Of a DNA stretch of 49,840 nt, positions 17,903-26,397 are shown piece after piece. The translations under genes and the position numbers were made by a program. Below the pieces are notes generated by a model. The model was not told the origin of the DNA. It saw nothing but the letters and a program-made list of their open reading frames with translations, and ran no database searches. Within the stretch, counting starts at the first letter, position 1, and the number at the start of each line of letters is the position of its first letter. The stretch is from Blastocatellia bacterium (GTDB lineage: Bacteria > Acidobacteriota > Blastocatellia > HR10 > J050). The stretch lies in the NCBI GenBank assembly GCA_026985075.1, contig JALSQX010000041.1:1-49840 (forward strand), written 5' to 3'.

Positions 17903-18165
17903 TACTCACTCTGTCCTCCCAAGACCTTATGATCAGCTTCCACGTCCTCTCGGCGATAATGGAACCAAGGGATCTCATAGCCAGCCAGCAATTGCGGAAG
18001 ATCCCAGAGATTGATGTCCAGGAGTTCCGCCGCTTTTGCCCGGGAGATCAATCCTCGGCGCACCAGGTTGAGCACGAGGGCCTCGCGAGCTTCCGCTTGA
18101 ACCCTCTCCTTGGAGCCAAGCAGATTCATGATCTCGTCTGGGATTTGAACGGAAAGTGTTTTCAT
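17902..18165 (-). CDS. UPF0175-family antitoxin
   Basis: The 87-residue product MKTLSVQIPDEIMNLLGSKE continues with RRGLISRAKAAELLDINLWD, the ribbon-helix-like start plus helix-turn-helix of UPF0175 (PF03683), and ends in the typical IPWFHYRREDVEAD. These proteins are antitoxins of DUF3368 PIN toxins. Its partner follows with a 1-nt TAATG overlap but is truncated, leaving the antitoxin as an orphan. The gene begins 23 nt after cmr4 in the same direction and so splits the cmr operon between cmr4 and cmr5. It may still be made from the cmr transcript and could act as a transcription regulator. Confidence 0.88.
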   Translation of the reverse strand: MKTLSVQIPDEIMNLLGSKERVQAEAREALVLNLVRRGLISRAKAAELLDINLWDLPQLLAGYEIPWFHYRREDVEADHKVLGGQSE

Positions 18166-18188
18166 GACCTATCCTCTCCCTCTTCAGT

Positions 18189-19100
18189 TTAGACACCAAC
18201 GCGCACTTTCACAAAGCCACGCCCGACGGTGCTATCGCCACCCAATTGCAGCCGCTCGCCGTCAACGCAGTCTTTGACGAATTTTATTACTTCCGCCACC
18301 CTATCGCTCGCTTGTTTCCAGTCCTCTGGTAGCTCGTCATCCCTGACTCGTGGCTTGCTGGCAAAGAGCGATGCATAAAGCAGAGTGTCGGAAGGCAAAT
18401 GCTCCTCTGACCACAGTGCACCGCGAGCGACGGTTTTCGTTTCGTCATCCAGGCGAATGCGGCTGATGACTTCGGTTGAAAATTGTGTGAAATCGCGGAA
18501 GGCGTTTTCGGGCAAGATGACCAGACGCTGTGGCAGGGCCTGACGCCAATAGTCATATTCATTGCCCGACGGTAAGGCATTGTCCTTGAGCCAATTTGCG
18601 ATCTCTTGCACGCTGTTATCCTGCCGAGCCACAAACGCAAACTCTTCTAAGACAACTTTGTCGTTACTGACGAGAACACTGCCGGGCGCAACCAGAGCTG
18701 CATCATCTCCTGTTGGGTGTGTCTCCGTCCAGTTCACAGTGACGTCAGCCATCTGTGCATCGCGCTTGAAGCGAGCTAGCACATCCTTGCTCGTCACCCA
18801 TGCAAACACACCCATGAGCGATCGCACAGGAAAGAGCAGAATCCGCGCGTCACCGACCGACAGCGCTCCGGCGTGGTCGCTGGAGGCTTGCGTGTCGGGT
18901 CCGAAGACGATTTTGACCTTCTGAGTATCGTTGCCCGCGGCTTCCCGTAGACAGCCCTTGAGCCCTGACGCTTGCACGATGGGATAGCCCGTTGTGCGCT
19001 CGCGCTGGATGGGCAAGTCCACGATGCCTAAGCTCGTGCCGCTACCCGCATGCAGCGGTGTTTCAACATACAAATACAGCATGGCTGCTTTCTTGAACAT
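18189..19100 (-). CDS. cmr4: Type III-B Cmr backbone subunit and target RNase Cmr4 (Cas7)
   Basis: The product is 303 residues with the Cmr4 N-terminal block LYLYVETPLHAGSGTSLGIV followed by DLPIQRERTTGYPIVQASGL and KGCLRE. The Asp in this loop (residue 28) corresponds to the catalytic Asp that cuts target RNA at 6-nt intervals. The glycine-rich C-terminus reads LQLGGDSTVGRGFV. Several copies make up the backbone of the complex along the crRNA. The gene starts 16 nt after cmr3. Nothing looks degenerate, so RNA cleavage activity is expected. Confidence 0.97.
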   Translation of the reverse strand: MFKKAAMLYLYVETPLHAGSGTSLGIVDLPIQRERTTGYPIVQASGLKGCLREAAGNDTQKVKIVFGPDTQASSDHAGALSVGDARILLFPVRSLMGVFAWVTSKDVLARFKRDAQMADVTVNWTETHPTGDDAALVAPGSVLVSNDKVVLEEFAFVARQDNSVQEIANWLKDNALPSGNEYDYWRQALPQRLVILPENAFRDFTQFSTEVISRIRLDDETKTVARGALWSEEHLPSDTLLYASLFASKPRVRDDELPEDWKQASDRVAEVIKFVKDCVDGERLQLGGDSTVGRGFVKVRVGV

Positions 19101-19116
19101 AATTTATCTCCTCCAT

Positions 19117-20247
19117 TCAGGCATAATCCCAACTGGTTACTATCGCGCCACCAAAACCAATCTGACCAAAATCACCCTCGCTGTCAGGCGTTTCAGTAAA
19201 AGGTTTGTTGCTTGTAGTGACGCTTCCATCACTGTCAAAAAAGAAAACACTCCCAGCAGGAATAAATCGGCGCATGGTCTTCTGGAAGTTGCCGTGATTG
19301 CTACGCTGTCTGTCATCGGCAAATGCGCCACCGATGGACTGGGCGCGTGGTACAGCAGCCGCAACAAGGCGGACATTCGCGCCATTAAAGAACTGTCCCC
19401 AGTCGTCGTCCCGAGGCTTCCATCCGCCGGAAAACCATGCGGGCGTCAGCAACACGATCTTGAACCGTTTTGGCAGCGGATTTTGCGATGATACAGACGG
19501 AAGCGGCGATTGCAGCACCTCGTAAGTCGCTGTCCTCGCATCACCTCCGACTTGCAGGAAGCCTCTCTGTGGAGTGAAGACACCAATGCCATCCACTTCC
19601 AGCACAAAACCGATGCCCTCCCGCAGACGTAGAAACTCCATCGTGTAAAGCATCCCCTCCTCCGTGCTACGCCGCTTGTAGTCTAGCGCAATCCCCAAAC
19701 GCGGCTCACGCACGAACAAGTCACTTTCGGGTGTGACGCAGAAATCAGTCTGCCCGGCCAGATACTTTTTGAATTCGTCCTCCACCAGCCAGCCGTGTAC
19801 TTCTTTAATCGACTCATGCGTGCGCACCCACAGCGGTCGCACAGTGGCAGGAGAGTTGTCATGGCAAGGCGAATTGCGCAAGGGTTTGGCAACAACAAAG
19901 CGATCGTTCACTTTCACGACATCGGCGGGCAGTGGGAAATATCGTGTGATGCTACCATCGTCATTGCGCTTGGCCACAAACGGACCGCGTAGTTGAAGTT
20001 GTCCGTAGCCACTGCCGACACCGCCGATCCTTCGGATCAACCCCTGCGCGGCCGGAGTCGCGGCATAGGCGTAATCATGTGGACTCACGCCACTGTCGAA
20101 AAGAACTTTCGAGCGAATGACACCTTGCATCGTAAACGGTGTGGGTGGGAAGAGGCTTTTAGCACGATGGTCTTCGCCCGCTACGAACGGCTTGCCGTCC
20201 CGGAACAGCAGCACATCATTTGGTTCAATGAACACTTGCCACATCAT
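19117..20247 (-). CDS. cmr3: Type III-B Cmr subunit Cmr3 (Cas5-like)
   Basis: This is a Cas5-group RAMP protein of 376 residues, MMWQVFIEPNDVLLFRDGKP followed by FPPTPFTMQGVIRSKVL, both characteristic of Cmr3. The glycine-rich loop near the C-terminus reads FGQIGFGGAIVTSWDYA. It binds the 5' handle of the crRNA and contacts Cas10. The start overlaps the cas10 stop by 4 nt (20244-20247), which implies translational coupling. Confidence 0.96.
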   Translation of the reverse strand: MMWQVFIEPNDVLLFRDGKPFVAGEDHRAKSLFPPTPFTMQGVIRSKVLFDSGVSPHDYAYAATPAAQGLIRRIGGVGSGYGQLQLRGPFVAKRNDDGSITRYFPLPADVVKVNDRFVVAKPLRNSPCHDNSPATVRPLWVRTHESIKEVHGWLVEDEFKKYLAGQTDFCVTPESDLFVREPRLGIALDYKRRSTEEGMLYTMEFLRLREGIGFVLEVDGIGVFTPQRGFLQVGGDARTATYEVLQSPLPSVSSQNPLPKRFKIVLLTPAWFSGGWKPRDDDWGQFFNGANVRLVAAAVPRAQSIGGAFADDRQRSNHGNFQKTMRRFIPAGSVFFFDSDGSVTTSNKPFTETPDSEGDFGQIGFGGAIVTSWDYA

Positions 20248-23165
20248 TCCTCACCTCCTCGGGCTAGGAAGCGCGCTAGCAGGAGCCACTCGGCCATTTG
20301 TTCAAAACCGCGTTTACCGACTTCACTGACGTGTGTGTTTAATTTCTCCGCGAAGATAGTGAGCCTAGCAGAGAGTTCCTCGGCTTGCATGTCACGCTCA
20401 CCGCGTGAGAGGCCTTCAGCATGCCTCTTGAGCAAGCGCTTAAGCTCCGCTTGTTGCGCTTCTCTTGGCAAGTATGACAACGTGCGAGCTTCTTCAAAGA
20501 CCGCGTGTGCCGCTTTCATAGACAGCCGTCCATTCTTGAAGCGATTGCAGACATCGCTAACTAATGCCACAGTATCCCAATCAGCTTCCCCATAAAACCA
20601 CCGTGCCCCAACACGAGCCTCCTCACCCGACCGCTTAAGTAAATAGACACAAAGGGCATTGCGGTCGTAAAGCTCCTTGGCGTCGCGTTCGGCATAGCGG
20701 ACAGCCTGTAATGCAGCATCCAGCGGTTGTGTATGGTGAGCCATGGCAATGCCGAGAGATGCCGTTGCTGTCGGACCCATCGTGAGCAGGATTTCCCTTG
20801 AAGGCGTTTCGCGGTTGACCAAGTAGCCGCTCAACTGCTGATCCCCGAAGTCCACAGGTAAACCTTCACTGGGGGCAAACTCAGTGAGCGCCTTTTGATG
20901 TTTGACCTGTCCAGAAAACAACGCCCGCAACTCCCGCGCCGCCGGTAACGCCTGGTCAAGTGGAAGCAAAGCCAGCACATCATCGCCACCGGCGTAAACC
21001 ACACGCCCTGCGTACCGCTGCTCCACTACCCAGCGCACGATGTTCAATGCAAAGCTCGCCAGCGCGTTAGAAACTGCTGCGTGCACGGCCGGGGAAATAA
21101 GACGCCGAGCTTTCAAGAGATCTGCCCATCCTGGAAGCTTCTCCAATTCCATTTTCACCTTTGGATGAAGCACCCTCCCAAAACATGCTAATCCGTCATG
21201 TGTACCGCTGAGCCATCGTCCAGCGTGGTCACCGTCCATGTGAAGGATAGCATAGTATTTCGATGGGCGAGGGATGCCAGCTTCGTCAGCAGCTTTGAGC
21301 AATTTCCCAAGCGAGTCGCGCGCGGAGAGCGCGTCGCTTTCACTCATCGTCAATCCATAATCGGCCTTCAAACGTTTAGGTGTGAAGGTCTCCACGAAGA
21401 AGGCTTCACCATCATAATCCAGAAACTTGTCGGCGTATACCTTTGCCTGCGGGGATACGTTCGATAGTCGTTGCCAAGTCCGATGATGTTTTGGAATCGC
21501 ACGTTTGGCGACTGTTCGCGGGAAGCCGAGATGTTGCAACATCTCAATGTGATCTTTGAGCGCGTTGGTCAATCGCTCGCCATGTTGATCATCGCTCAGT
21601 TTGTTCAGCACCGCTACCTTAAAGGAAGCCACAGCGATTTCGCTGGTGGAAGGGAAACCACCCGTGATGCTCAACTTGTCTTTCAACACTTCACGCTGGA
21701 CAAACCGCTTGACGGAACACACGGCACACAGTCGTTCACGTCCGTCGGGTTTGATCTCAGCATGACGCCCTCGTTCTTTCAGATTCGCTGCCACTTGTGA
21801 CCACAGAGCGCGGACACCAGCGCGGCTACCATCCTGTTTGCGCAGCGCAGCGCGCTGTCCGCAAACGGTGCATTTCTCGCCGCGCTCTTCGGTCGGCTCA
21901 AAGCCACGCAGGCTCTTCCGTGCATTAAGGGCGCGGTCAGCAAGGGCGTATAGCAGACTGTAAGTCGTGCCCCAATTCGGGTGATACTGTCCGCCACCTT
22001 CTGCTTTGGGCTTGGCGAAGAGAGCGTAAATCTTGCTGAATGGCCAGTCTGTGGGAGGCTGACCTGTAAAACTCAGATGTTCATATAACGACTTCACAGC
22101 TTCTGCCTGTTTTTTGCCTTCACTCTCGCCTTCGCCTGCCCATGCCCATGGCAATACGACCCAGTAAATTTCCAATTGGTGTGCGACCTGCTCCTGCCAC
22201 ATCTGGCGCGTTATCTCATCGACAGGCATGATGCCATTGGACAACGCCGCAAGTACCGTGTTGGTCAATTGTTTCCATTCATCACATACGGCTTGTTCTG
22301 CTTTTTCCGCCGCCGACTTCGCCTCCGATGCAGGCAGCAGAGCAACGAACTTATTAGGCAGTGTGGCGAGCGCGAGGGCATCACCACCAGGTTTCGTAAT
22401 GGGAACGCCCTGCTCATACAACCACCAATCGCACAGCGGTTGACCGCGCAAGGATGGGAAGATGACGACATCTGGTCCAAATTCTTCTGCAAGAGTCTTC
22501 ATTGCCGCCCAAGTCAGATACGACAGCAGATAACTTCCCATCCATAAATCCTGCGTGCGCCGTGCAGCAGCAATGAACTCTTGCACGGGACCGATGGAAA
22601 AGACCATTAGTGCAGGGTGAGGCAAAGCATCTGCAATCGCTGCCGTGATGGACAAATGCTGATGGAGCGGATGATCGGGCTGACGTGTCTCAGCGGGAAG
22701 CATCCCAAACAGCGCACCCACGCGAGGGAATTCCTGGCCTAATTTATCGGGCAATAGTCGCCACAGTCGGAGAAACCGATCCCTGGTGTCCGCCGCATCC
22801 TTTGTAAGTTGCTCCATGGCTCTTCGCGCTGCATCGTGTGTGTCTGTCACGCTCACGTCAGCCATCATATCCAACTCAAGCGAGCGCCCCGCCAGCGGAT
22901 GAATCAGCACAGCTTGTTGCTTTTGCCAGTAGGCGGCGAGATATTCGCCCTGCGCGTCTTTTTCAGGAAAATCCACACGATCAGCAGCGGAAGCGACCTG
23001 GTCAGCACGTTTCGCTCGGTTCGCTTCATCCGCATTAGCTGCGCGACCTAGTGCTATCTGTATCAATTTGTTTGCACGCCCCTCATGCCCGCTGATAGCA
23101 AATGGTTTGTCAGGCGGATCATGGAGCAGAGCAACAATTTTGCGAGACCAACGGTCAGTTACCAT
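20244..23165 (-). CDS. cas10: Type III-B signature protein Cas10 (Cmr2)
   Basis: The 973-residue product starts with an HD-like region, KIVALLHDPPDKPFAISGHE, with His15-Asp16. A zinc-finger region with two CxxC pairs (CTVCGQRAALRKQ, then CAVCSVKRF) lies near residues 430-490. The polymerase palm carries the intact cyclase motif YAGGDDVLALLPLD, with Gly-Gly-Asp-Asp at 726-729, so synthesis of cyclic oligoadenylate is predicted. A helical C-terminal domain follows. Whether the HD part cuts DNA is uncertain, since only part of the HD signature is evident. Its start overlaps the cmr1 end by 7 nt. It is the source of the messenger for the CARF proteins encoded downstream. Confidence 0.98.
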   Translation of the reverse strand: MVTDRWSRKIVALLHDPPDKPFAISGHEGRANKLIQIALGRAANADEANRAKRADQVASAADRVDFPEKDAQGEYLAAYWQKQQAVLIHPLAGRSLELDMMADVSVTDTHDAARRAMEQLTKDAADTRDRFLRLWRLLPDKLGQEFPRVGALFGMLPAETRQPDHPLHQHLSITAAIADALPHPALMVFSIGPVQEFIAAARRTQDLWMGSYLLSYLTWAAMKTLAEEFGPDVVIFPSLRGQPLCDWWLYEQGVPITKPGGDALALATLPNKFVALLPASEAKSAAEKAEQAVCDEWKQLTNTVLAALSNGIMPVDEITRQMWQEQVAHQLEIYWVVLPWAWAGEGESEGKKQAEAVKSLYEHLSFTGQPPTDWPFSKIYALFAKPKAEGGGQYHPNWGTTYSLLYALADRALNARKSLRGFEPTEERGEKCTVCGQRAALRKQDGSRAGVRALWSQVAANLKERGRHAEIKPDGRERLCAVCSVKRFVQREVLKDKLSITGGFPSTSEIAVASFKVAVLNKLSDDQHGERLTNALKDHIEMLQHLGFPRTVAKRAIPKHHRTWQRLSNVSPQAKVYADKFLDYDGEAFFVETFTPKRLKADYGLTMSESDALSARDSLGKLLKAADEAGIPRPSKYYAILHMDGDHAGRWLSGTHDGLACFGRVLHPKVKMELEKLPGWADLLKARRLISPAVHAAVSNALASFALNIVRWVVEQRYAGRVVYAGGDDVLALLPLDQALPAARELRALFSGQVKHQKALTEFAPSEGLPVDFGDQQLSGYLVNRETPSREILLTMGPTATASLGIAMAHHTQPLDAALQAVRYAERDAKELYDRNALCVYLLKRSGEEARVGARWFYGEADWDTVALVSDVCNRFKNGRLSMKAAHAVFEEARTLSYLPREAQQAELKRLLKRHAEGLSRGERDMQAEELSARLTIFAEKLNTHVSEVGKRGFEQMAEWLLLARFLARGGEE

Positions 23166-24301
23166 CCTGTCACCTCCAATCGTCTTGCAACTTTACTGTC
23201 CAAATCGTTCAGGAAGTCGTGAATGATAGTCAGATCGGGCGGATTAACCGTGGCGTGTTGCAGTTGGAGTTGCTCGCCGTGAGACAGCAACTGGGCTTGG
23301 AAGAGGGTTAGCACAACGGTACACCGGCCATTGGTTAACTTTGCTACGCGCATCATGAGCGGTGAAGCACGGCGGTCGTGGCGTTCGCCCTCCAGCGTGC
23401 CCCGTTGTCCGCCCAACGAGCGGTAGTAAAACACGATAGGTAAGCCGAAAGCAGCGCGCTGTACAGGCTGGTTTAATCCTCGTCCCTGCACGGCCGCTTT
23501 TACATTGGCATAGTCTGATGGGTAGCGGCAGCGAAACTGCTGCATCACCTGACCAATTGTGTCTAACGCCTCTTCCCAGGAGTTGAATGATCTGTTTACC
23601 ACCCACACCTTGCATACGTTCGGATGTAGCACATCGAAAGCAGAAGGAGTATTGATGCTCCCAGGCGAAGTGGTAGACACCAATTGCCGCAAGCATCGCA
23701 GCCCGTCAGCGAGTTCCTTCTGCAATTCATCAGGCGTTGTCGCACGGACGATGAGAGATGGCAGATTAGTGGGCTCTCCTGGCGCTTGTGTTGCCTGCAA
23801 ACTCCCCGCGCCACGCCGTGAACGCGCGCCTAAGCCGCCAAGATGGGTTAGTAGCCATAAGGCCGCATACGCCCGCTGCAAGGCCATGTTGTCCAATTCG
23901 CTTACACCTGCTCGCACATTAAGCAATAGTTTGAATGAACTCTCTGCCACAATGGCGCATCGTTCGGCTTCACGCCTAGTTCCTCGTGCTGCGAAGTAAA
24001 GATAGCAGACACCCGCTCTATTTGCGGCAAGCTCAGAAAAGCTTTGTGTTCGGAGAGAACCATGCCAGACTCGCACCACCACAGGCGATGCGCCGGTGTC
24101 GGTGCTGCCAAAGACAGCGGATTCGGCTTGTCGCAAAGCATCCAAATCGTTATCTCCGATGATCCCACCTAACAGTGCCCGCAACCAGAAACGCAATGCG
24201 CCACGCACCGACGCTGCCCGTAGTTCAGGTCGTCCACGTGGGTCAGCACCTCCCAGAAACAACGGTGTGACCGTCTCCAACGTGAAGCTCACTTTTTTCA
24301 T
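23159..24301 (-). CDS. cmr1: Type III-B Cmr subunit Cmr1
   Basis: This is a RAMP protein of the Cas7 group. It begins MKKVSFTLETVTPLFLGGAD, and LRAASVRGALRFWLRALLGG is the Cmr1 RNA-binding segment; NQPVQRAAFGLPIVFYY is typical of its second half. Cmr1 binds the 3' end of the crRNA and sits at the end of the filament. I place the start at 24301 because GGAGG lies 6 nt before it; an upstream in-frame ATG at 24313 has no ribosome binding site. It is followed by cas10 with an overlap and preceded by 200 nt separating it from cas6. Confidence 0.94.
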   Translation of the reverse strand: MKKVSFTLETVTPLFLGGADPRGRPELRAASVRGALRFWLRALLGGIIGDNDLDALRQAESAVFGSTDTGASPVVVRVWHGSLRTQSFSELAANRAGVCYLYFAARGTRREAERCAIVAESSFKLLLNVRAGVSELDNMALQRAYAALWLLTHLGGLGARSRRGAGSLQATQAPGEPTNLPSLIVRATTPDELQKELADGLRCLRQLVSTTSPGSINTPSAFDVLHPNVCKVWVVNRSFNSWEEALDTIGQVMQQFRCRYPSDYANVKAAVQGRGLNQPVQRAAFGLPIVFYYRSLGGQRGTLEGERHDRRASPLMMRVAKLTNGRCTVVLTLFQAQLLSHGEQLQLQHATVNPPDLTIIHDFLNDLDSKVARRLEVTGW

Positions 24302-24506
24302 GCCGACCTCCATATCATGATGGGTTTTAGCACACCCACCGGTTCACTTCACTCACAACAACCTTGAAACAACCTTGTTTTTCTTCGCCGATCTCAGGTT
24401 CATCGGCACTCAGGCCACCGAGCAGTGCGCCCATCCTCTTCGCCGAGGCGAAGAGAACCTCCCGACGCTACTCCCTCCTCCCCCGCTCTCTCCGCACCCA
24501 AACGCA

Positions 24507-25493
24507 TCACCCGACGGGCGCATCCCCGGACGCCTCTTCCACCGGCTCCACCTCATACTTCCCCAATCCAAACGTCGTTCCCGCCCCCACATGGAGCAGC
24601 TCCCCAAGGATGAACAGCGGCAGAAGCTCACTCAGAACCTCAGCCGGTCCACCATACACGACCTCACCCACAAAGCCCCCCAATCGCATGGCCGTCCGCT
24701 GCCGATGCGAATACCGCTCCCAATCCAGCCAGCGCAACTCGCTCCTCACTACCCGAACGGCCCCGGCGCGCTCGATCAGCCGACGATGATCAATCTGCCA
24801 CGGCCCTCCCCCATGCACGAGCATCAACTGCCATATCCGCCGGAGCAGGCTGCGCGCCAACCGAGAGAAATCCGCTTCCCCTTGCAAATCGCCGCCCACC
24901 CGAATGCGCACCGGCGTCATAAATCTTAGTTTCACACCCGCCGAGCCCGCGCCGGAGAAATCGAAACCGGCCAGCCGACGCCGGACGAACGCCTCAATGT
25001 CCAAGGCGAACGGCCCGGCGGCCAACCGTTGCTCGCGACCATCGTAGATCAACCGCTCATCTCCTTGAGCATCAATTACATACGCCGATTGGAGCACGAA
25101 CCGCCCGCGCTCCCGCCCCAGGCCATGATGCCCGGCCCGGTCCAGGGCATAAATCACATACGGCAAGTAATCCACCGCCCGACCAATCAGCGTGAGCCCG
25201 AAGCAGAGTCGCTCGCCGGGCCGATAATACAGCTTCTCATCCGAGGGCGGCTCCAGGATGAACGGCCGCGGCGCGTACTTCTGCCCGCGAAACGCGGCCA
25301 CGCCCTCGGGGGGCAACGTCTCGAAAACGAGCGTGTAGGCGCATTGCGGACGGACCAGACAGGCCTCGCAATCCAGATCAGCGCGGATGCACACCAACCG
25401 CTTGAGCCGATGACCGAACGCTCCCCGAAGGGTCGATCCCTTGTAATGCGGCAAGTGGGCTTCCGTCTCGGCGCACAGCTCGAAACGGAACAC
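24507..25493 (-). CDS. cas6: CRISPR pre-crRNA processing endoribonuclease Cas6
   Basis: The product carries the N-terminal block LPHYKGSTLRGAFGHRLKRL, a cysteine cluster (CEACLVRPQCAYTLVFE), and the C-terminal Cas6 signature GGFVGEVVYGGPAEVLSELL followed by HVGAGTTFGLGKYEV (PF10040 type). It cleaves the repeat to leave the 8-nt ATTGCGAC handle. The only start in frame is GTG at 25493. However, the open frame continues upstream with LDQAKRLPLSV, which also looks like Cas6, while an ATG sits in another frame at about 25577. Either the true start is a rare codon or there is a frameshift near a TTTT run at about 25556-25559. It is the first gene of the locus. Confidence 0.93.
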   Translation of the reverse strand: MFRFELCAETEAHLPHYKGSTLRGAFGHRLKRLVCIRADLDCEACLVRPQCAYTLVFETLPPEGVAAFRGQKYAPRPFILEPPSDEKLYYRPGERLCFGLTLIGRAVDYLPYVIYALDRAGHHGLGRERGRFVLQSAYVIDAQGDERLIYDGREQRLAAGPFALDIEAFVRRRLAGFDFSGAGSAGVKLRFMTPVRIRVGGDLQGEADFSRLARSLLRRIWQLMLVHGGGPWQIDHRRLIERAGAVRVVRSELRWLDWERYSHRQRTAMRLGGFVGEVVYGGPAEVLSELLPLFILGELLHVGAGTTFGLGKYEVEPVEEASGDAPVG

Positions 25494-25888
25494 CGACAGG
25501 GGAAGCCGCTTCGCCTGATCGAGAAATGCGCCGTTCGTTTGGCCCTCCTCGGTAAGAAAATGCGACCCGGCGATTCATCCCGCCCTCCCGTAGCTTCCGC
25601 TTCCATTCACACCAGGCGAGAATGCACCTCCCCGTTTGCAGAGACCACTCAGTCGATAACAGGCTGGGATAACTCTACCCGGCGGGATGAATCCAATGTG
25701 CTTGGTCCTGCCCGCATCACTGACCCACCCTCCTCAGGGTCCGGTGCATCACCGACCGCTGAGTCACGCTCGGCAGGAGCACCACCCTCTCTTAAAGGAA
25801 CGTATCCATCGGTCTGTCAGAACTCTCGCGCTTCGCAGTCACTTCAGGAACAATCTCCATCCATTTCCGTACCACCTAAACCAACAGG

Positions 25889-25917
25889 AGTCTACCAAAA
25901 ACTGGCAATGATGTAAA
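25889..25917 (-). promoter_or_regulatory. Sigma70-type promoter candidate for the cas6/cmr operon
   Basis: On the minus strand TTTACA (25912-25917) and TAGACT (25889-25894) are separated by exactly 17 nt. The match to consensus is 5 of 6 and 4 of 6. It points to cas6, giving a long leader of almost 400 nt. No other match of this quality was noticed in 25494-26397. Confidence 0.45.
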
Positions 25918-26397
25918 GAAAAAATTTCGCCGTCGCGCCAAAGGGTGAAATACCCCACGCCCCCAGGGCCGGCAGTCCAAGGGATGGGCCGAATGGGTCG
26001 AAAGTTAAAAGGTTTGACATTCGAAGGTTTAAAAGTTGCGCCTCAGGCGTCTGGCGAAGTCTCCCTCGAGAATAGACGAGGGACGACCGATGACGGACGA
26101 CTGACGTTTTCTGTTCATTCCCCCTAAGGCCATGAGGGACGCCCTGGAAAATGGACGATGGACGACGGGCGACCGACGTTCTCTGTTCATCTCCCGGTGT
26201 GGTTCGGACGCACCATGGACGACTCCCTCCAAACTGTGGCGCAAGCTGCCAGCTCGCACTCCATCCCCGGTGCGACTCGCCGGGTCGCGGGTGATTCCCC
26301 AGAAAGTGCCCCCTGGGAGGGATCTCAGAGCCCATCCCCCGGCGTCCTCTGCGGCAATTGAAGGCGGGAAGAATGCCGGCCATCAGGCCACCGCCAC
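25918..26397. repeat. Gene-free spacer between cas6 and purL with short repeats
   Basis: There is no gene that I can support here. Two similar blocks at 26063-26108 and 26150-26194 share GACGA, GGGCGACC-like and TTCTGTTCAT segments and look like decayed direct repeats. At about 26233-26260 the hairpin element GTGGCGCAAGCTGCCAGCTC, related to those near 12.1 and 30.7 kb, is present. Confidence 0.45.
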
